A DNA stretch of 47,954 bases from positions 1 to 47,954 of the forward strand of contig PLPI01000145.1 in assembly GCA_003159495.1 (NCBI GenBank), written 5' to 3'. A model generated the notes under the pieces. The model was not told the origin of the DNA and did not search any database. It saw nothing but the letters and a program-made list of their open reading frames with translations. Position numbers and translations under genes: made by a program. Of the stretch, positions 18,816-27,984 are shown piece by piece. The DNA is from a candidate division FCPU426 bacterium (GTDB lineage: Bacteria > Oederibacteriota > PGYV01 > Palsa-1178). Position 1 is the first letter of the stretch. Each line of letters begins with the position of its first letter.

Positions 18816-19430
18816 ATGACAGATGAAGTGAAAAAGGAAGAAGAGCAAAAAATCGAAGCGGCCGGGACTGCACAGGAACAGCCGAAAAAAGAGGAACAAC
18901 CCGCGGCACCGGAGCCTGAAAAGACCACGGAAGATATTTTGAGGGAAAAGGATGAAAAAATAAACGAGCTCACCGACAAATATCTCCGTTCCCTAGCTGA
19001 ACTTGACAATTTCAGGAAGCGCATGCAAAAGGAGAAGGAAGAATTTGTGAAGTACACAAGGGGAGAGGCCGTTTCCATATTTCTTCCCGTGATCGACAAT
19101 TTTGAGCGCGCTGTTGCCTCCGCGGACAAAGTGAAGGATTTTGACCAGCTTAAAAAGGGAATTGACATGGTCATAAAACAGTTTGAATCCTCCCTTAAGG
19201 AACTCGGCGCGAAAGAAATTCAGACAACGGGGGTCTTTGACCCGGTATACCACCACGCCATGCACAAGGAACACGCCGAGGGAAAAAAAGAGGGGGAAAT
19301 TACGGAAGTATACCAGAAGGGTTATATGATGGACGATAAAATAATCAGGCCGGCCATGGTAAAAGTGGCCCACAGCGAACCCCATAAAGAACACAACCAT
19401 AAGGAACATAACGAAAAGAAGGACAAATAG
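18816..19430 (+). CDS. grpE: GrpE nucleotide-exchange factor
   Basis: GrpE releases ADP from DnaK. The 204-residue protein has an acidic, charged N-terminus (residues 1-45), the long coiled-coil helix (LREKDEKINELTDKYLRSLA and DNFRKRMQKEKEE), and the beta-wing with KELGAKEIQTTG..FDPVYHHAM and VYQKGYMMDDKIIRPAMVKV. The tail is unusually His/Lys-rich (HSEPHKEHNHKEHNEKKDK) and may bind metal; this is inference. The Shine-Dalgarno is TGGAGG. It starts an apparently continuous unit with dnaJ 13 bp downstream; dnaK is not in the window. Confidence 0.95.
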   Translation: MTDEVKKEEEQKIEAAGTAQEQPKKEEQPAAPEPEKTTEDILREKDEKINELTDKYLRSLAELDNFRKRMQKEKEEFVKYTRGEAVSIFLPVIDNFERAVASADKVKDFDQLKKGIDMVIKQFESSLKELGAKEIQTTGVFDPVYHHAMHKEHAEGKKEGEITEVYQKGYMMDDKIIRPAMVKVAHSEPHKEHNHKEHNEKKDK

Positions 19431-19443
19431 AAAAGGAGTTTTC

Positions 19444-20586
19444 ATGGCAGACAGGGACCTTTACGCGATACTGGGTGTTGGAAAGAACGCCGCTCCCGAT
19501 GAAATAAAATCAGCTTTCCGCAGCAAGGCAAAAGAGATACATCCCGACATGATACAGGATGAAACGCAGAAAAAAGCGGCTGAGGAAAAATTCAAGGAAC
19601 TCGGCGAGGCTTACAGCATACTTTCAGACACGGAGAAACGGCAGAAATACGACCAGTACGGATATGACGGCATGAAAAACGCGGGCGGTTATTCCGGTTA
19701 CGGCGGCGGCTTTGGCGACATGGAGGACGTCTTCGGCGACCTTTCGGGTATATTCGGCGAAATGTTCGGATTTTCCGGCGGCTCGCGCTCATCCGGCCGC
19801 AGGCGGCGCAGCGGCGACGACCTAAGGGTTGACGAGGAATTATCATACGAAGAGGTCGTATCCGGAAAAAAAGAGACGCTTGAAGTATCAAGAAAAGAAA
19901 ACTGCGAGACGTGTAAAGGAAGCGGCTTAAAGCCGGGAACGCAGAAAAAAACCTGCAAGACATGCGGCGGCGCCGGAAAAGTAAGGCAGTCCAGCGGATT
20001 TTTTTCCGTGGTGACAACGTGCCCCACATGCGGCGGCGCGGGAAGCGTGGCCGAGGCGTACTGCCAGGACTGCGACGGTTCGGGCGTCAGGATGAAAAAA
20101 AGAAAAATCGAGGTAAAGATACCGGCGGGAGTGGACGACGGTTCTTATATGAAACTTGAGGGGCAGGGCAATTCCGGATCAAACGGCGGCGGCGCAGGGG
20201 ATCTTTATGTGGTCATGCATTTAAAACCCCACGAAATATTCAAGCGGGAGGGGCCGGACGTTTTCATGGACCTGCCCGTGACTCTTTCCCAGGCCGTGCT
20301 CGGCGACGATGTTGAAATACCCACGCTTTACGGGCCGTACACTCTCAAGGTCCCGGCCGGCTCGCAGAGCGGCGACGGGATTTCCATAAAGGAACGGGGA
20401 TTTCCGGCGTCGGCTGGGTCGTCGACAAAAGGTTCCATGCGCGTTATATTGCAGGTTGAGATACCGAAGGGAATAAATTCAAAGTTGAAAGAAGCATATA
20501 ATAATGTTAAAGTATTGGAATCCGAGGACAATTACGACAGTGTGAAAAGGTCCAGGCGGACATTTAAAAAGTACACAACGAGGTGA
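19444..20586 (+). CDS. dnaJ: DnaJ chaperone (type I Hsp40)
   Basis: This is a full type I DnaJ of 380 residues. The J-domain carries the HPD motif (His33-Pro34-Asp35). A Gly/Phe linker follows (GYSGYGGGFGDMEDVFGDL), then four zinc-finger repeats (CETCKGSG, CKTCGGAG, CPTCGGAG, CQDCDGSG), then the substrate-binding C-terminal domains. It stimulates the DnaK ATPase and delivers clients. The Shine-Dalgarno AAAAGGAG is well placed. The gene is followed only 7 bp later by fixC, which is an unusual partner for a chaperone gene. Confidence 0.96.
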   Translation: MADRDLYAILGVGKNAAPDEIKSAFRSKAKEIHPDMIQDETQKKAAEEKFKELGEAYSILSDTEKRQKYDQYGYDGMKNAGGYSGYGGGFGDMEDVFGDLSGIFGEMFGFSGGSRSSGRRRRSGDDLRVDEELSYEEVVSGKKETLEVSRKENCETCKGSGLKPGTQKKTCKTCGGAGKVRQSSGFFSVVTTCPTCGGAGSVAEAYCQDCDGSGVRMKKRKIEVKIPAGVDDGSYMKLEGQGNSGSNGGGAGDLYVVMHLKPHEIFKREGPDVFMDLPVTLSQAVLGDDVEIPTLYGPYTLKVPAGSQSGDGISIKERGFPASAGSSTKGSMRVILQVEIPKGINSKLKEAYNNVKVLESEDNYDSVKRSRRTFKKYTTR

Positions 20587-20593
20587 TGTTCAG

Positions 20594-21898
20594 ATGGCTG
20601 ATGAAAAGTTTGACGCTATAGTCGTCGGCGGCGGGCCCGCCGGGCTTTCCGCGGCGTATGTAATGGCAAAGGCCGGCATGCAGGTGATAGTGGTCGAAAG
20701 GGGCGAGTACTGCGGCGCAAAAAATGTTTTTGGCGGCATTTTCTTTACCAATGTCATGCGCGAACTTATACCGGACTTTTTAAAGGACGCCCCCATTGAG
20801 CGCAATATTACAAAAAGGCGCTTTGCCTTTTTGTCAAGCGACGGCGAATTCGGCGGAGACTTCAAGTTTGACAGGTTTAATAAGGATTTTGCGAACAATT
20901 CCTTCACGGTTTTGCGCGCGAAATTCGACAAATGGTTCTCTGAAAAGGTGGAGGCCGCGGGCGCGATGATTATAACCGGCGCGGTTGTGGACGACTTTAT
21001 ATTAAAGGACGGCAAAATAGCCGGGGTAAAGGCAAGGATGGACGACGGCGAACTTTATGGCGACGTTGTTGTGCTGGCAGACGGAGTCAATTCGCTTCTC
21101 GCGAAAAAACTGGGTTTTCATAAGGAACTTTCCCCGGATTCCACGATAGTCGGCGTCAAAGAGATACTTTCGCTTCCCGAGGAAAAGATACGCGACAGGT
21201 TCGGCCTCAACGGCAACGAGGGTGTGGCGTATGAATATTTCGGCTACGCCGCAAAAGGGGCGATAGGCTCGGGTTTTGTCTACACAAACAAGGATACCAT
21301 ATCAGTCGGGGTCGGCGCGACGATAAAATCGCTGTTGGAACACAAACTTAACCCCAACGACGTGCTTGAGCATTTTAAAAACCATCCGGCCATAAGGCCG
21401 CTTGTGCGCGACAGCGAACAGAAGGAATATTCAGCGCACCTTATACCTGACGGCGGGTTCAAGAAATTCTCAAAGTTATACGGCGACAACGTGATGGTTG
21501 CCGGCGACGCGGCGGGATTTGTAAATGCGACGCTCTTCCATGAGGGGACGAACCTCGCGATGGAAACCGGAAAACTCGCGGGTGAGACGGCTGTCGAGGC
21601 CTTTAAGAAAAAGGATTATTCCTCCGAGTCGCTTTCGCTTTACCACACAAGGCTCAAAAATTCCTTCTCATTAAGGGACATGAAACAGTTCAAGAATTCA
21701 AGCGAGACCCTTGACAAAAATCCGCAGTTGTTCGACAAGTACCCTGACATGATCGGGGATTTGATAGCGGAGCTCTTCACCGTCGACGGCGAGGCCAAAT
21801 GGCCGAAGGAGCGCAGGCTTGCGATGAAATTGCTCACATCGGAGAATCCTTTCAGGCTGCTTAAAACGGCCATTGATATGAGGAGGGTTATAATATGA
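20594..21898 (+). CDS. fixC: FixC-like electron-transfer flavoprotein:quinone oxidoreductase
   Basis: A 434-residue FAD enzyme of the FixC/ETF-QO family. It has the dinucleotide-binding GGGPAG (residues 12-17), the CGAKNVFGGIFF segment typical of FixC, a middle VVLADGVNSLLAKKLG, and VMVAGDAAGFVNATLFHEGTN, the second FAD-binding motif. FixC passes electrons between the FixAB (ETF) flavoprotein and quinone or, with FixX, a ferredoxin-like site, and takes part in electron bifurcation in anaerobes. It overlaps fixX by 4 bp (ATGA). fixA and fixB are not adjacent in this window. Confidence 0.92.
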   Translation: MADEKFDAIVVGGGPAGLSAAYVMAKAGMQVIVVERGEYCGAKNVFGGIFFTNVMRELIPDFLKDAPIERNITKRRFAFLSSDGEFGGDFKFDRFNKDFANNSFTVLRAKFDKWFSEKVEAAGAMIITGAVVDDFILKDGKIAGVKARMDDGELYGDVVVLADGVNSLLAKKLGFHKELSPDSTIVGVKEILSLPEEKIRDRFGLNGNEGVAYEYFGYAAKGAIGSGFVYTNKDTISVGVGATIKSLLEHKLNPNDVLEHFKNHPAIRPLVRDSEQKEYSAHLIPDGGFKKFSKLYGDNVMVAGDAAGFVNATLFHEGTNLAMETGKLAGETAVEAFKKKDYSSESLSLYHTRLKNSFSLRDMKQFKNSSETLDKNPQLFDKYPDMIGDLIAELFTVDGEAKWPKERRLAMKLLTSENPFRLLKTAIDMRRVII

Positions 21899-22173
21899 AA
21901 CATTTTACTTCCATGGAAGACAAGCTCGGGCTGGACAAATTCACGGCTTTTGAGAAATCACATTTAAAGATAAAACCGGGCTCCGACCCGCTCGTGGTCG
22001 AGCGCAAACTTTTCATCTGCCCGGCAAAGGTATATGAACTCAACGACAAAGGGGAGCCCATAGTTTCCTTCGAGAACTGCCTGGAATGCGGCACATGCAG
22101 GGTGGCGGCGCCGGATGAAGTGGACTGGATGTATCCGCAGGGCGGCTACGGCGTCACGTTCAAGTTCGGCTAG
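21895..22173 (+). CDS. fixX: FixX ferredoxin-like protein
   Basis: The 92-residue small iron-sulfur protein works with FixC. It shows the family layout LFICPAKVYEL, then FENCLECGTCRVAAPDEVDW with CxxCxxC, and the closing PQGGYGVTFKFG tail. With a first cysteine in ICPAKVY and three in the later cluster motif it can bind one [4Fe-4S] cluster. The ATG lies within the end of fixC, and the TAG at 22171-22173 precedes coaX by 10 bp. Confidence 0.92.
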   Translation: MKHFTSMEDKLGLDKFTAFEKSHLKIKPGSDPLVVERKLFICPAKVYELNDKGEPIVSFENCLECGTCRVAAPDEVDWMYPQGGYGVTFKFG

Positions 22174-22183
22174 GCCGCAATAT

Positions 22184-22990
22184 ATGAAACTTGTATTCAA
22201 TATAGGCAACACAAACATAACCGCGGGCATATTTTCCGGGGACAATCTGGGTTTTAAGATACGCCTGCGCACCAACATCAATTACACAGAGGACCAGTAT
22301 TTCTCGGTGCTTTACACCCTTTTGCAAAGGGAAGGGGTGGATATTTCCGACATAGACACTGCGGTCATCGGAAGCGTGGTTCCGGCCATAACGCGCGTCA
22401 TCACCCACATGACAAAAAAATACCTGAAAATTGAGCCGTTCATGATAGGGCCGAAAACACGGCTGAATTTCAGGAACCGTTATAAAAATCCCGGGGATGT
22501 CGGAGACGACAGGCTTGCCAACGCGGCCGCGGCCATATCCATTTACGGCAGGCGCGATATGGTGGTCATAGACATCGGTACGGGCACGACTTTTGACGTG
22601 ATTTCCGGAAAAAAAGGGTATCTGGGAGGAATTATTATGCCCGGGCTGAACCTGATGCTCCAGTCATTATTCACAAAAACGGCGAAACTGCCCCAGGTTA
22701 ATTTAAAGTTCCCCGCGTCGGTAATAGGCAATTCCACCGAAGGGGCCATACAGAGCGGTTTGTTGAACGGCCTTGCCGGTTCGATAAATTACCTGCTGGA
22801 CGGCATAAGAAAAGAAATAAATGTAAAAAAAATAAAGGTTATACTTACGGGCGGGGATTCCGACCTTATTCCCGCTGAAAAAATAAGGGCCAAAGACATC
22901 ATGGTTGACAAGGATTTGACCCTGAAGGGCTTCAAATATATCTACGACCTTAATGCCGGCCGCGCCAAAAAAACAGGCGGTAAAATTTAA
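22184..22990 (+). CDS. coaX: Type III pantothenate kinase
   Basis: CoaX phosphorylates pantothenate in the first step of coenzyme A synthesis. The 268-residue protein begins MKLVFNIGNTNITAGIFSGD (phosphate-1 motif) and contains NPGDVGDDRLANAAAA, VVIDIGTGTTFDVISG (acidic/phosphate-2) and VILTGGDSDL, all typical of the ASKHA fold CoaX. The frame is open further upstream into fixX, but the family's N-terminus fixes the ATG at 22184. No good Shine-Dalgarno is visible, so translation is probably coupled to fixX. Confidence 0.93.
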   Translation: MKLVFNIGNTNITAGIFSGDNLGFKIRLRTNINYTEDQYFSVLYTLLQREGVDISDIDTAVIGSVVPAITRVITHMTKKYLKIEPFMIGPKTRLNFRNRYKNPGDVGDDRLANAAAAISIYGRRDMVVIDIGTGTTFDVISGKKGYLGGIIMPGLNLMLQSLFTKTAKLPQVNLKFPASVIGNSTEGAIQSGLLNGLAGSINYLLDGIRKEINVKKIKVILTGGDSDLIPAEKIRAKDIMVDKDLTLKGFKYIYDLNAGRAKKTGGKI

Positions 22991-23005
22991 ACAACCGGAG
23001 GATTA

Positions 23006-23449
23006 ATGAGAAAAGGGCCGCTGCTTGCTTATCTTTTTATCATGCTTGCCGCGCTTGTCGGGTACATGTTTCTGGATATGAACATATCAAGGGCCGAAAA
23101 CCAGGCGGGCGACTCCATGAAAATGGCGGTCATAACAATGCTTCAGTCCGAATGCTCCGTCAATATTCAGGCCATGGACAGGGACGCCGGGCGCGATCAT
23201 GCCGATATCAGGGTATCGGGGCTGAAAAAGTTTGCGTCGTATGCCGGTAAAAATATTAAGTTAGGGGATCAGGCTGGAAAAACCTGGCAGGAACTAAAAC
23301 AGCGCGCGGCGCAGGCTGGAATGCTTTCGGCTCCCGGCGGCGATATGAGGCTGGGATCGGCAAAAGAAGCCGACGCGGCGGCTCTGGACAGGGACCTGAA
23401 GGACTTTATGAGCAGGGCCGTTGAGAACGGTTTTGATTTTAATTTTTAG
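23006..23449 (+). CDS. Small membrane-anchored protein of unknown function, paralog A
   Basis: No known family recognised. It is 147 residues: one N-terminal hydrophobic segment (LLAYLFIMLAALVGYMFLDM), then a soluble helical domain beginning near residue 30. The C-terminus reads ENGFDFNF, very like KNGNNFNF at the end of the next gene, and both proteins place a DxGxDA/WxxLK-type segment mid-way (KLGDQAGKTWQELKQRA here, KFGSDASDRWTDIKNRL there). They are therefore diverged tandem paralogs, probably single-pass inner-membrane proteins facing the periplasm. The Shine-Dalgarno is CCGGAGG. Confidence 0.8.
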   Translation: MRKGPLLAYLFIMLAALVGYMFLDMNISRAENQAGDSMKMAVITMLQSECSVNIQAMDRDAGRDHADIRVSGLKKFASYAGKNIKLGDQAGKTWQELKQRAAQAGMLSAPGGDMRLGSAKEADAAALDRDLKDFMSRAVENGFDFNF

Positions 23450-23464
23450 GAAAAAGGCGGTAAA

Positions 23465-23917
23465 ATGAGAAAATTTTTCTTCTGGTTCTTTTTGATTATA
23501 ATTACCGCGGGGATCGTGTACGCGGCAATCACACAGACACTGGAAAAACAGCGAAAGGCCGAAGAGTATAAAAGAATGCTGTTCATATCCGACCTTGAAA
23601 GGGAGGTCGATGAAAACATAGTTGTCTGCAGGGTTGCCATATCGGACAGCGAAAATAAGGGCGACTCCGTAATACTGAAAAACCGCATAATAACAAATTT
23701 TGTGAATCTGGCCGAGGCTGATTTCAAGTTCGGCAGCGACGCTTCCGACAGGTGGACGGACATTAAAAACAGGCTGAAGCTTAACGGCTTTTTGGTGACG
23801 GAAAAGATGGAGACCGAAGTGCCGGGAAAGAACGTCGCGGATGTTTATGATATTTTTGTGAATATCAAATGGCTCCTCAATAAAGCGAAGAAAAACGGGA
23901 ATAATTTTAATTTTTAA
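23465..23917 (+). CDS. Small membrane-anchored protein of unknown function, paralog B
   Basis: It is 150 residues with an N-terminal anchor (KFFFWFFLIIITAGIVYAAI), a charged helical domain, and the C-terminus KNGNNFNF. It shares its architecture, the K-x-G-[SD]-x-A-[SD]-x-W motif and the FNF end with the gene before it. It lies 15 bp after that gene and converges on lepA, which ends 3 bp away on the other strand, with no visible terminator between. Function unknown. Duplication and divergence within a transcription unit of core genes suggests the pair acts together. Confidence 0.8.
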   Translation: MRKFFFWFFLIIITAGIVYAAITQTLEKQRKAEEYKRMLFISDLEREVDENIVVCRVAISDSENKGDSVILKNRIITNFVNLAEADFKFGSDASDRWTDIKNRLKLNGFLVTEKMETEVPGKNVADVYDIFVNIKWLLNKAKKNGNNFNF

Positions 23918-23920
23918 GGG

Positions 23921-25723
23921 CTAATCAACCTTCAAAATGGCCAGGAAGGCCTCCTGCGGAATCTCGACGGAACCAATTGCCTTCATCCTCTTTTTGCCCT
24001 CTTTCTGCTTTTCAAGGAGCTTTCTTTTCCTTGTTATGTCGCCGCCGTAGCACTTGGCAAGGACGTTCTTTCTCATGGCCGGTATGGTTTCCCTGGAAAT
24101 TATATTGGCCCCTATGGCACCCTGTATGGGAACCTGGAACATCTGCCGCGGTATTACTTCCTTTAACCTCTCGACTAAATCCTTTGACTTCTGGTAGGCG
24201 AATGTTTCATGGGTTATAAAAGAGAGCGAGTCCACCTTTTCAAAATTGACGAGTATGTCCACCTTTTTAAGGTCCGACGCCCTGTAATCCATTAACTCGT
24301 AATCCATAGAGGCGTAGCCCTTGGACATGGATTTCAGCTTGTCGTAGAAATCCCAGATTATTTCGGCAAGGGGTATCTCATATACGAGAAGCGCCCGGAC
24401 AGATGATATGTATTCGGTGTTGATGTATGTCCCGCGGCGCTGCTGGCACAGCTGCATCAGCGGGCCCAGGTACTCCGCCGGGGTTATGATGTTGAGTTTT
24501 ACATAAGGCTCCTCGATGCGCTGTACGTATGCAAAGTCCGGAAAGGACGAGGGGCTGTCGCATACAAGGGTTTCGTTCTTTGTGTTGATTATTTTATACT
24601 CGACATTCGGCGCGGTGGCGATTAGGTTCAGGTTATACTCGCGCTCGAGCCTTTCCTGTATTATCTCCATGTGCAGAAGGCCCAAAAATCCGCAGCGGTA
24701 GCCGAAGCCCAGCGCCTCGGATGACTCGGGTTCGTAAAAAAGCGACGAGTCGTTGAGTTTCAATTTCCCGAGCGCGTCCTTTAACTCCGAATACTGCTCC
24801 GATACCACGGGGAACAATCCGCAGAAAACCATGGGCTTTATGTCCTTATAACCCGGCAGAGCGGTGTCGCAGGGATTCGCGGTTTCGGTGACGGTGTCGC
24901 CTATGCGGATGTCGCTTAAGGCATTTATGCCGGCCGTGAGAAACCCGACCTGGCCGGCGAATAATTCATCGACCGGGACCATGCCCGGCCTGAATACCCC
25001 GACGCTGTCGACTTCCCAGTTGTTTCCCGAGGCCATCATGCGCACTTTCATTCCCTTTTTTATGTGGCCGTCCATGAGCCTGACAAATATTATGACACCC
25101 TTGTAAAAATCAAACTGCGCGTCCATGATCAGGGCTTTTAACGGTCCGTTAACATCGCCTTTAGGCGGCGGGATGTTTTTGACTATCGACGCAAGTATTT
25201 CCTCAATCCCGATGCCGGCCTTTGCGCTGGCAAGCACGGCCTCCTCCGCCGGTATGGCAAGCAGTTCCTCAAGCTCGGATTTTACCTTCGGTATGTCCGC
25301 GTTCGGGAGATCTATTTTGTTTATGACGGGCACCAGTTTTAAGTTAAGGGTGTTTGCAATATGGGCGTTGGCCATTGTCTGCGCCTCGATGCCCTGCGAG
25401 GCGTCTATCACAAGCAGGGCCCCTTCCGATGCGATAAGCGACCTGGAAACCTCGTAGGTAAAATCCACATGGCCCGGGGTATCTATGAGATTTAGCATAT
25501 ATTCCCGGCCGTCAAGCGTGTACTTCAGCTGTACCGCTTTTGCCTTTATGGTAATGCCGCGTTCCCGCTCAAGGTCCATTGAATCCAGCACCTGTTCCTT
25601 CATTTTTCGCTTGTCAATGGTGTGCGTGAATTCAAGAAGGCGGTCGGCCAGCGTGGATTTGCCGTGGTCTATGTGCGCTATTATTGAAAAATTTCTTATG
25701 TATTTAAGGTATTCATTGTCCAA
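23921..25723 (-). CDS. lepA: Elongation factor 4 (back-translocase)
   Basis: LepA/EF4 is a ribosome-bound GTPase that aids translation and ribosome biogenesis under stress. The 600-residue protein has G1 AHIDHGKST, the effector/G2 region ERERGITI, G3 DTPGH and G4 NKID, followed by domains II, III, V and the LepA-specific C-terminus ([20 protein letters not shown]). Length and all motifs are typical. The start is TTG at 25723, directly after the TAA of the upstream gene, with GAGGT upstream; translational coupling to that gene is likely. Confidence 0.96.
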   Translation of the reverse strand: MDNEYLKYIRNFSIIAHIDHGKSTLADRLLEFTHTIDKRKMKEQVLDSMDLERERGITIKAKAVQLKYTLDGREYMLNLIDTPGHVDFTYEVSRSLIASEGALLVIDASQGIEAQTMANAHIANTLNLKLVPVINKIDLPNADIPKVKSELEELLAIPAEEAVLASAKAGIGIEEILASIVKNIPPPKGDVNGPLKALIMDAQFDFYKGVIIFVRLMDGHIKKGMKVRMMASGNNWEVDSVGVFRPGMVPVDELFAGQVGFLTAGINALSDIRIGDTVTETANPCDTALPGYKDIKPMVFCGLFPVVSEQYSELKDALGKLKLNDSSLFYEPESSEALGFGYRCGFLGLLHMEIIQERLEREYNLNLIATAPNVEYKIINTKNETLVCDSPSSFPDFAYVQRIEEPYVKLNIITPAEYLGPLMQLCQQRRGTYINTEYISSVRALLVYEIPLAEIIWDFYDKLKSMSKGYASMDYELMDYRASDLKKVDILVNFEKVDSLSFITHETFAYQKSKDLVERLKEVIPRQMFQVPIQGAIGANIISRETIPAMRKNVLAKCYGGDITRKRKLLEKQKEGKKRMKAIGSVEIPQEAFLAILKVD

Positions 25724-27592
25724 TTATTTAACCTCAATGTATTTAAAATCAAAGTACCTGTGCTGGGTGGATGTGCCGTTATACTGGAGCAGATAGGCGA
25801 TCATCTGCATGAAATCCCTGTTGTAGTTGGACTCCATGACCTTGACCTGAAAGGTTATAGTTTTGACCTCGCCGGGCGCCAGATAAAATTTATGCACAAT
25901 ATCGCCGAACATCTCAAGGTTTGAAACCTTGAGCATCTTCAGGTAAAAATCCATGGTGACGGCTCCGGTGTTTTTTACAGATATGTCTATTGTAAAAACC
26001 TCGCCCGGCTTTACGGAGTCGGGCAGTTCCCATTTCGATTCGAAGGGGAAGTACCCTTCTGTCTTGCGCAGGTACGTGAAGGTGGCCGCTCCGGCTACAC
26101 CCCACTCAAGCGAGGTGTAGGGGCCCTTTGAACCCTTAAAGGCGCGCGTCAAATCGTGCCAGAAAAGCCCCAGATGGGGGTTTACCGGGTATAGTTCATC
26201 CACAAGCATCTTCTGCCTGATGAAATGCTCTTCCGGCCCCGACGGCCTGTATGTGCGGCCGAGAAGGTTCCAGTCAACGCACTGACCGGCACAGAGGTTT
26301 GTCTGGCCGCGGCTCAAGTATTCGCGCCATGATTCCAGCATGTCGGGATAGGTTTTTTTATCTATCGAGTAAAACATGCCGGAGTTGATGTCGACGCCGG
26401 CGTCGATGAACATCAGCGGGTCCTGGCCGTGCTCCTTGCCCTGCCTCCATGTGAGTGAAAATATCCATAAGGGTTTTGTGATGCCTGCCCTTTTTTTGAT
26501 GTCAGCCACCACGGTTGCAATTTCATGCGCCCTCCACCAGTCCCACAACTCTATAAAGTTTTTGTCCTTTTCAACATCAAGTTTTTTTCCGAGCCAGAGC
26601 ATCCTGTTATCTTCCGTCATGGAGGCCCAGTCGGCCGGAACGCCGGTGACCGGCATGTCGTGTATGAAATTCGAGGCGTATTCGAGGCCGCCGAAATCAG
26701 TCCTCATATAATCCATGCCCAGGTAATCGACCGAGGGGTTATCCTGGAATTTTTTTAAAAGGTCTATCAGGTCCTGGCGCCTTTTCATGTCAAGGATGGA
26801 GACGTATATCATGGGCTTTAACCCGCCGGTGGATCTGTCATAAGCCGTGGACTGCTTGTACGGCGAGAGGTCCTTTCTGTTGCCAAGCACCACAAAACTG
26901 GTTATCCATGCGCCGTATTTGATGCCATATTCGTGGCATGCGGCGCCCAGTTCGGTTATCTGTCCCAGGGATATTTTATCCCACGGGAAATCATCGGGTT
27001 TAAAGGAGTTCCATATCTGGGACTGCCCCACACAGTGCCACAACGCCGAGGCACCCATGAATTTCGCCCACAGGACGTAATTTTCCCAGATCTTTACGGA
27101 TTTGCCGTCGACCCCGGGAACTCGTGTGATTATGGAGTCGCCCGGCTCGATATCCATGGCGCAGAACCCCTGCGGCATGGGAAGCGGGACCCGCCTGATA
27201 ACGGAAAAATCCACCGTGCCGGCAAATTTTTTAGCGCCGCTCTGGAAATATATAACGGCTTTGTAATCGCCCAGGCGCGGGTTCCATGGAATGGGCCAAA
27301 GCCCGGACCAGACTTTTTTCGCCGGGTCATAGGAAAATGTAATTGAATCGGTCTCGCCGACGGTTGTGACCTGCTGGTTGTTATGGAATATTTTGGCGGT
27401 GACCACCGCAGCGGCGCGCGCTTTGTCGGAAGCGTTGTTTAAATCAAGAACCGGGCCCGTGTAATCGCAGTAAAGGTCGACCAGTTCATAACGCAGGTAG
27501 GATGCCTTGCCGGACCGAATTTTTATCCCTTCCGCAGACGCCGCGCATGTTAAAATCGATAATATGGCAATAAAAAACAATATTTTCTTCAT
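25724..27592 (-). CDS. Secreted protein with N-terminal beta domain and TIM-barrel glycosidase-like core
   Basis: A 622-residue secreted protein with signal peptide (MKKILFFIAILSILTCAASA). About residues 20-130 look like an Ig-like beta domain. Residues ~140-510 look like a glycoside-hydrolase-type (beta/alpha)8 barrel: VDYLGMDYMRTDFGG, KPLWIFSLTWRQGKEHGQDP and GLFWHDLTRAF are strand-end patterns with acidic residues. Residues ~530-622 form a second Ig-like domain (SVKNTGAVTMDFYLKML). It probably acts on a polysaccharide outside the cell; the exact GH family cannot be named by eye. It is co-transcribed with lepA from a perfect promoter at 27652-27679. Confidence 0.75.
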   Translation of the reverse strand: MKKILFFIAILSILTCAASAEGIKIRSGKASYLRYELVDLYCDYTGPVLDLNNASDKARAAAVVTAKIFHNNQQVTTVGETDSITFSYDPAKKVWSGLWPIPWNPRLGDYKAVIYFQSGAKKFAGTVDFSVIRRVPLPMPQGFCAMDIEPGDSIITRVPGVDGKSVKIWENYVLWAKFMGASALWHCVGQSQIWNSFKPDDFPWDKISLGQITELGAACHEYGIKYGAWITSFVVLGNRKDLSPYKQSTAYDRSTGGLKPMIYVSILDMKRRQDLIDLLKKFQDNPSVDYLGMDYMRTDFGGLEYASNFIHDMPVTGVPADWASMTEDNRMLWLGKKLDVEKDKNFIELWDWWRAHEIATVVADIKKRAGITKPLWIFSLTWRQGKEHGQDPLMFIDAGVDINSGMFYSIDKKTYPDMLESWREYLSRGQTNLCAGQCVDWNLLGRTYRPSGPEEHFIRQKMLVDELYPVNPHLGLFWHDLTRAFKGSKGPYTSLEWGVAGAATFTYLRKTEGYFPFESKWELPDSVKPGEVFTIDISVKNTGAVTMDFYLKMLKVSNLEMFGDIVHKFYLAPGEVKTITFQVKVMESNYNRDFMQMIAYLLQYNGTSTQHRYFDFKYIEVK

Positions 27593-27651
27593 AAGTATTT
27601 ACAAACTCCTTGGCGCAAATGTATATAATAATGACTAAAGATACAAAATAT

Positions 27652-27679
27652 GATTATATAGGGAAAAAAGGGGCTGTCA
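27652..27679 (-). promoter_or_regulatory. Promoter of the secreted protein-lepA unit
   Basis: On the minus strand, TTGACA (27679-27674), 16 bp, TATAAT (27657-27652), about 60 bp before the ATG at 27592. The remaining gap up to the toxin gene (27680-27940) shows nothing further that I can support. Confidence 0.75.
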
Positions 27680-27940
27680 AGCCAAAAACATACATTATAT
27701 GAACAAATCCGTATTTTCCCCACTTTTTTCTTGCGGGCGAGGGCGAAAATATTGATAAAACATTATTTTTATGGCCGTGGCCAAGTCGTATTTCAAAGAA
27801 AACCAAGAAAAACGCAATAGAGCTGATTCAAAATCAACTGTATGGCCGCTTAATGCGCTATTATAAAACTCCACGCAAATTCCAACGAGTGAGGCTTGTA
27901 AAACCGTTTGATATAAGCGCAAAAACGGAAGAACAAATGC

Positions 27941-27969
27941 TTGACAGTATACAATTTAAATTGTATAGT
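27941..27969 (+). promoter_or_regulatory. Toxin-antitoxin promoter with embedded palindromic operator
   Basis: TTGACA (27941-27946), a 17 bp spacer and TATAGT (27964-27969). The spacer and -10 hold a perfect 20 bp palindrome, TATACAATTTAAATTGTATA, at 27948-27967. This is the usual place for autorepression by the antitoxin or toxin-antitoxin complex. Confidence 0.85.
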
Positions 27970-27984
27970 TATTAAGGAGGTTAT

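Noticed and set aside
27661-27975. A 105-codon open stretch on the plus strand ending at TAA 27973-27975, with protein-like segments (KKNAIELIQNQLYGRLMRYY).
   Set aside because: It has no usable start codon before 27855, overlaps the toxin promoter and palindrome at its 3' end, and other frames of the same stretch are also open. It may be a remnant but cannot be supported.
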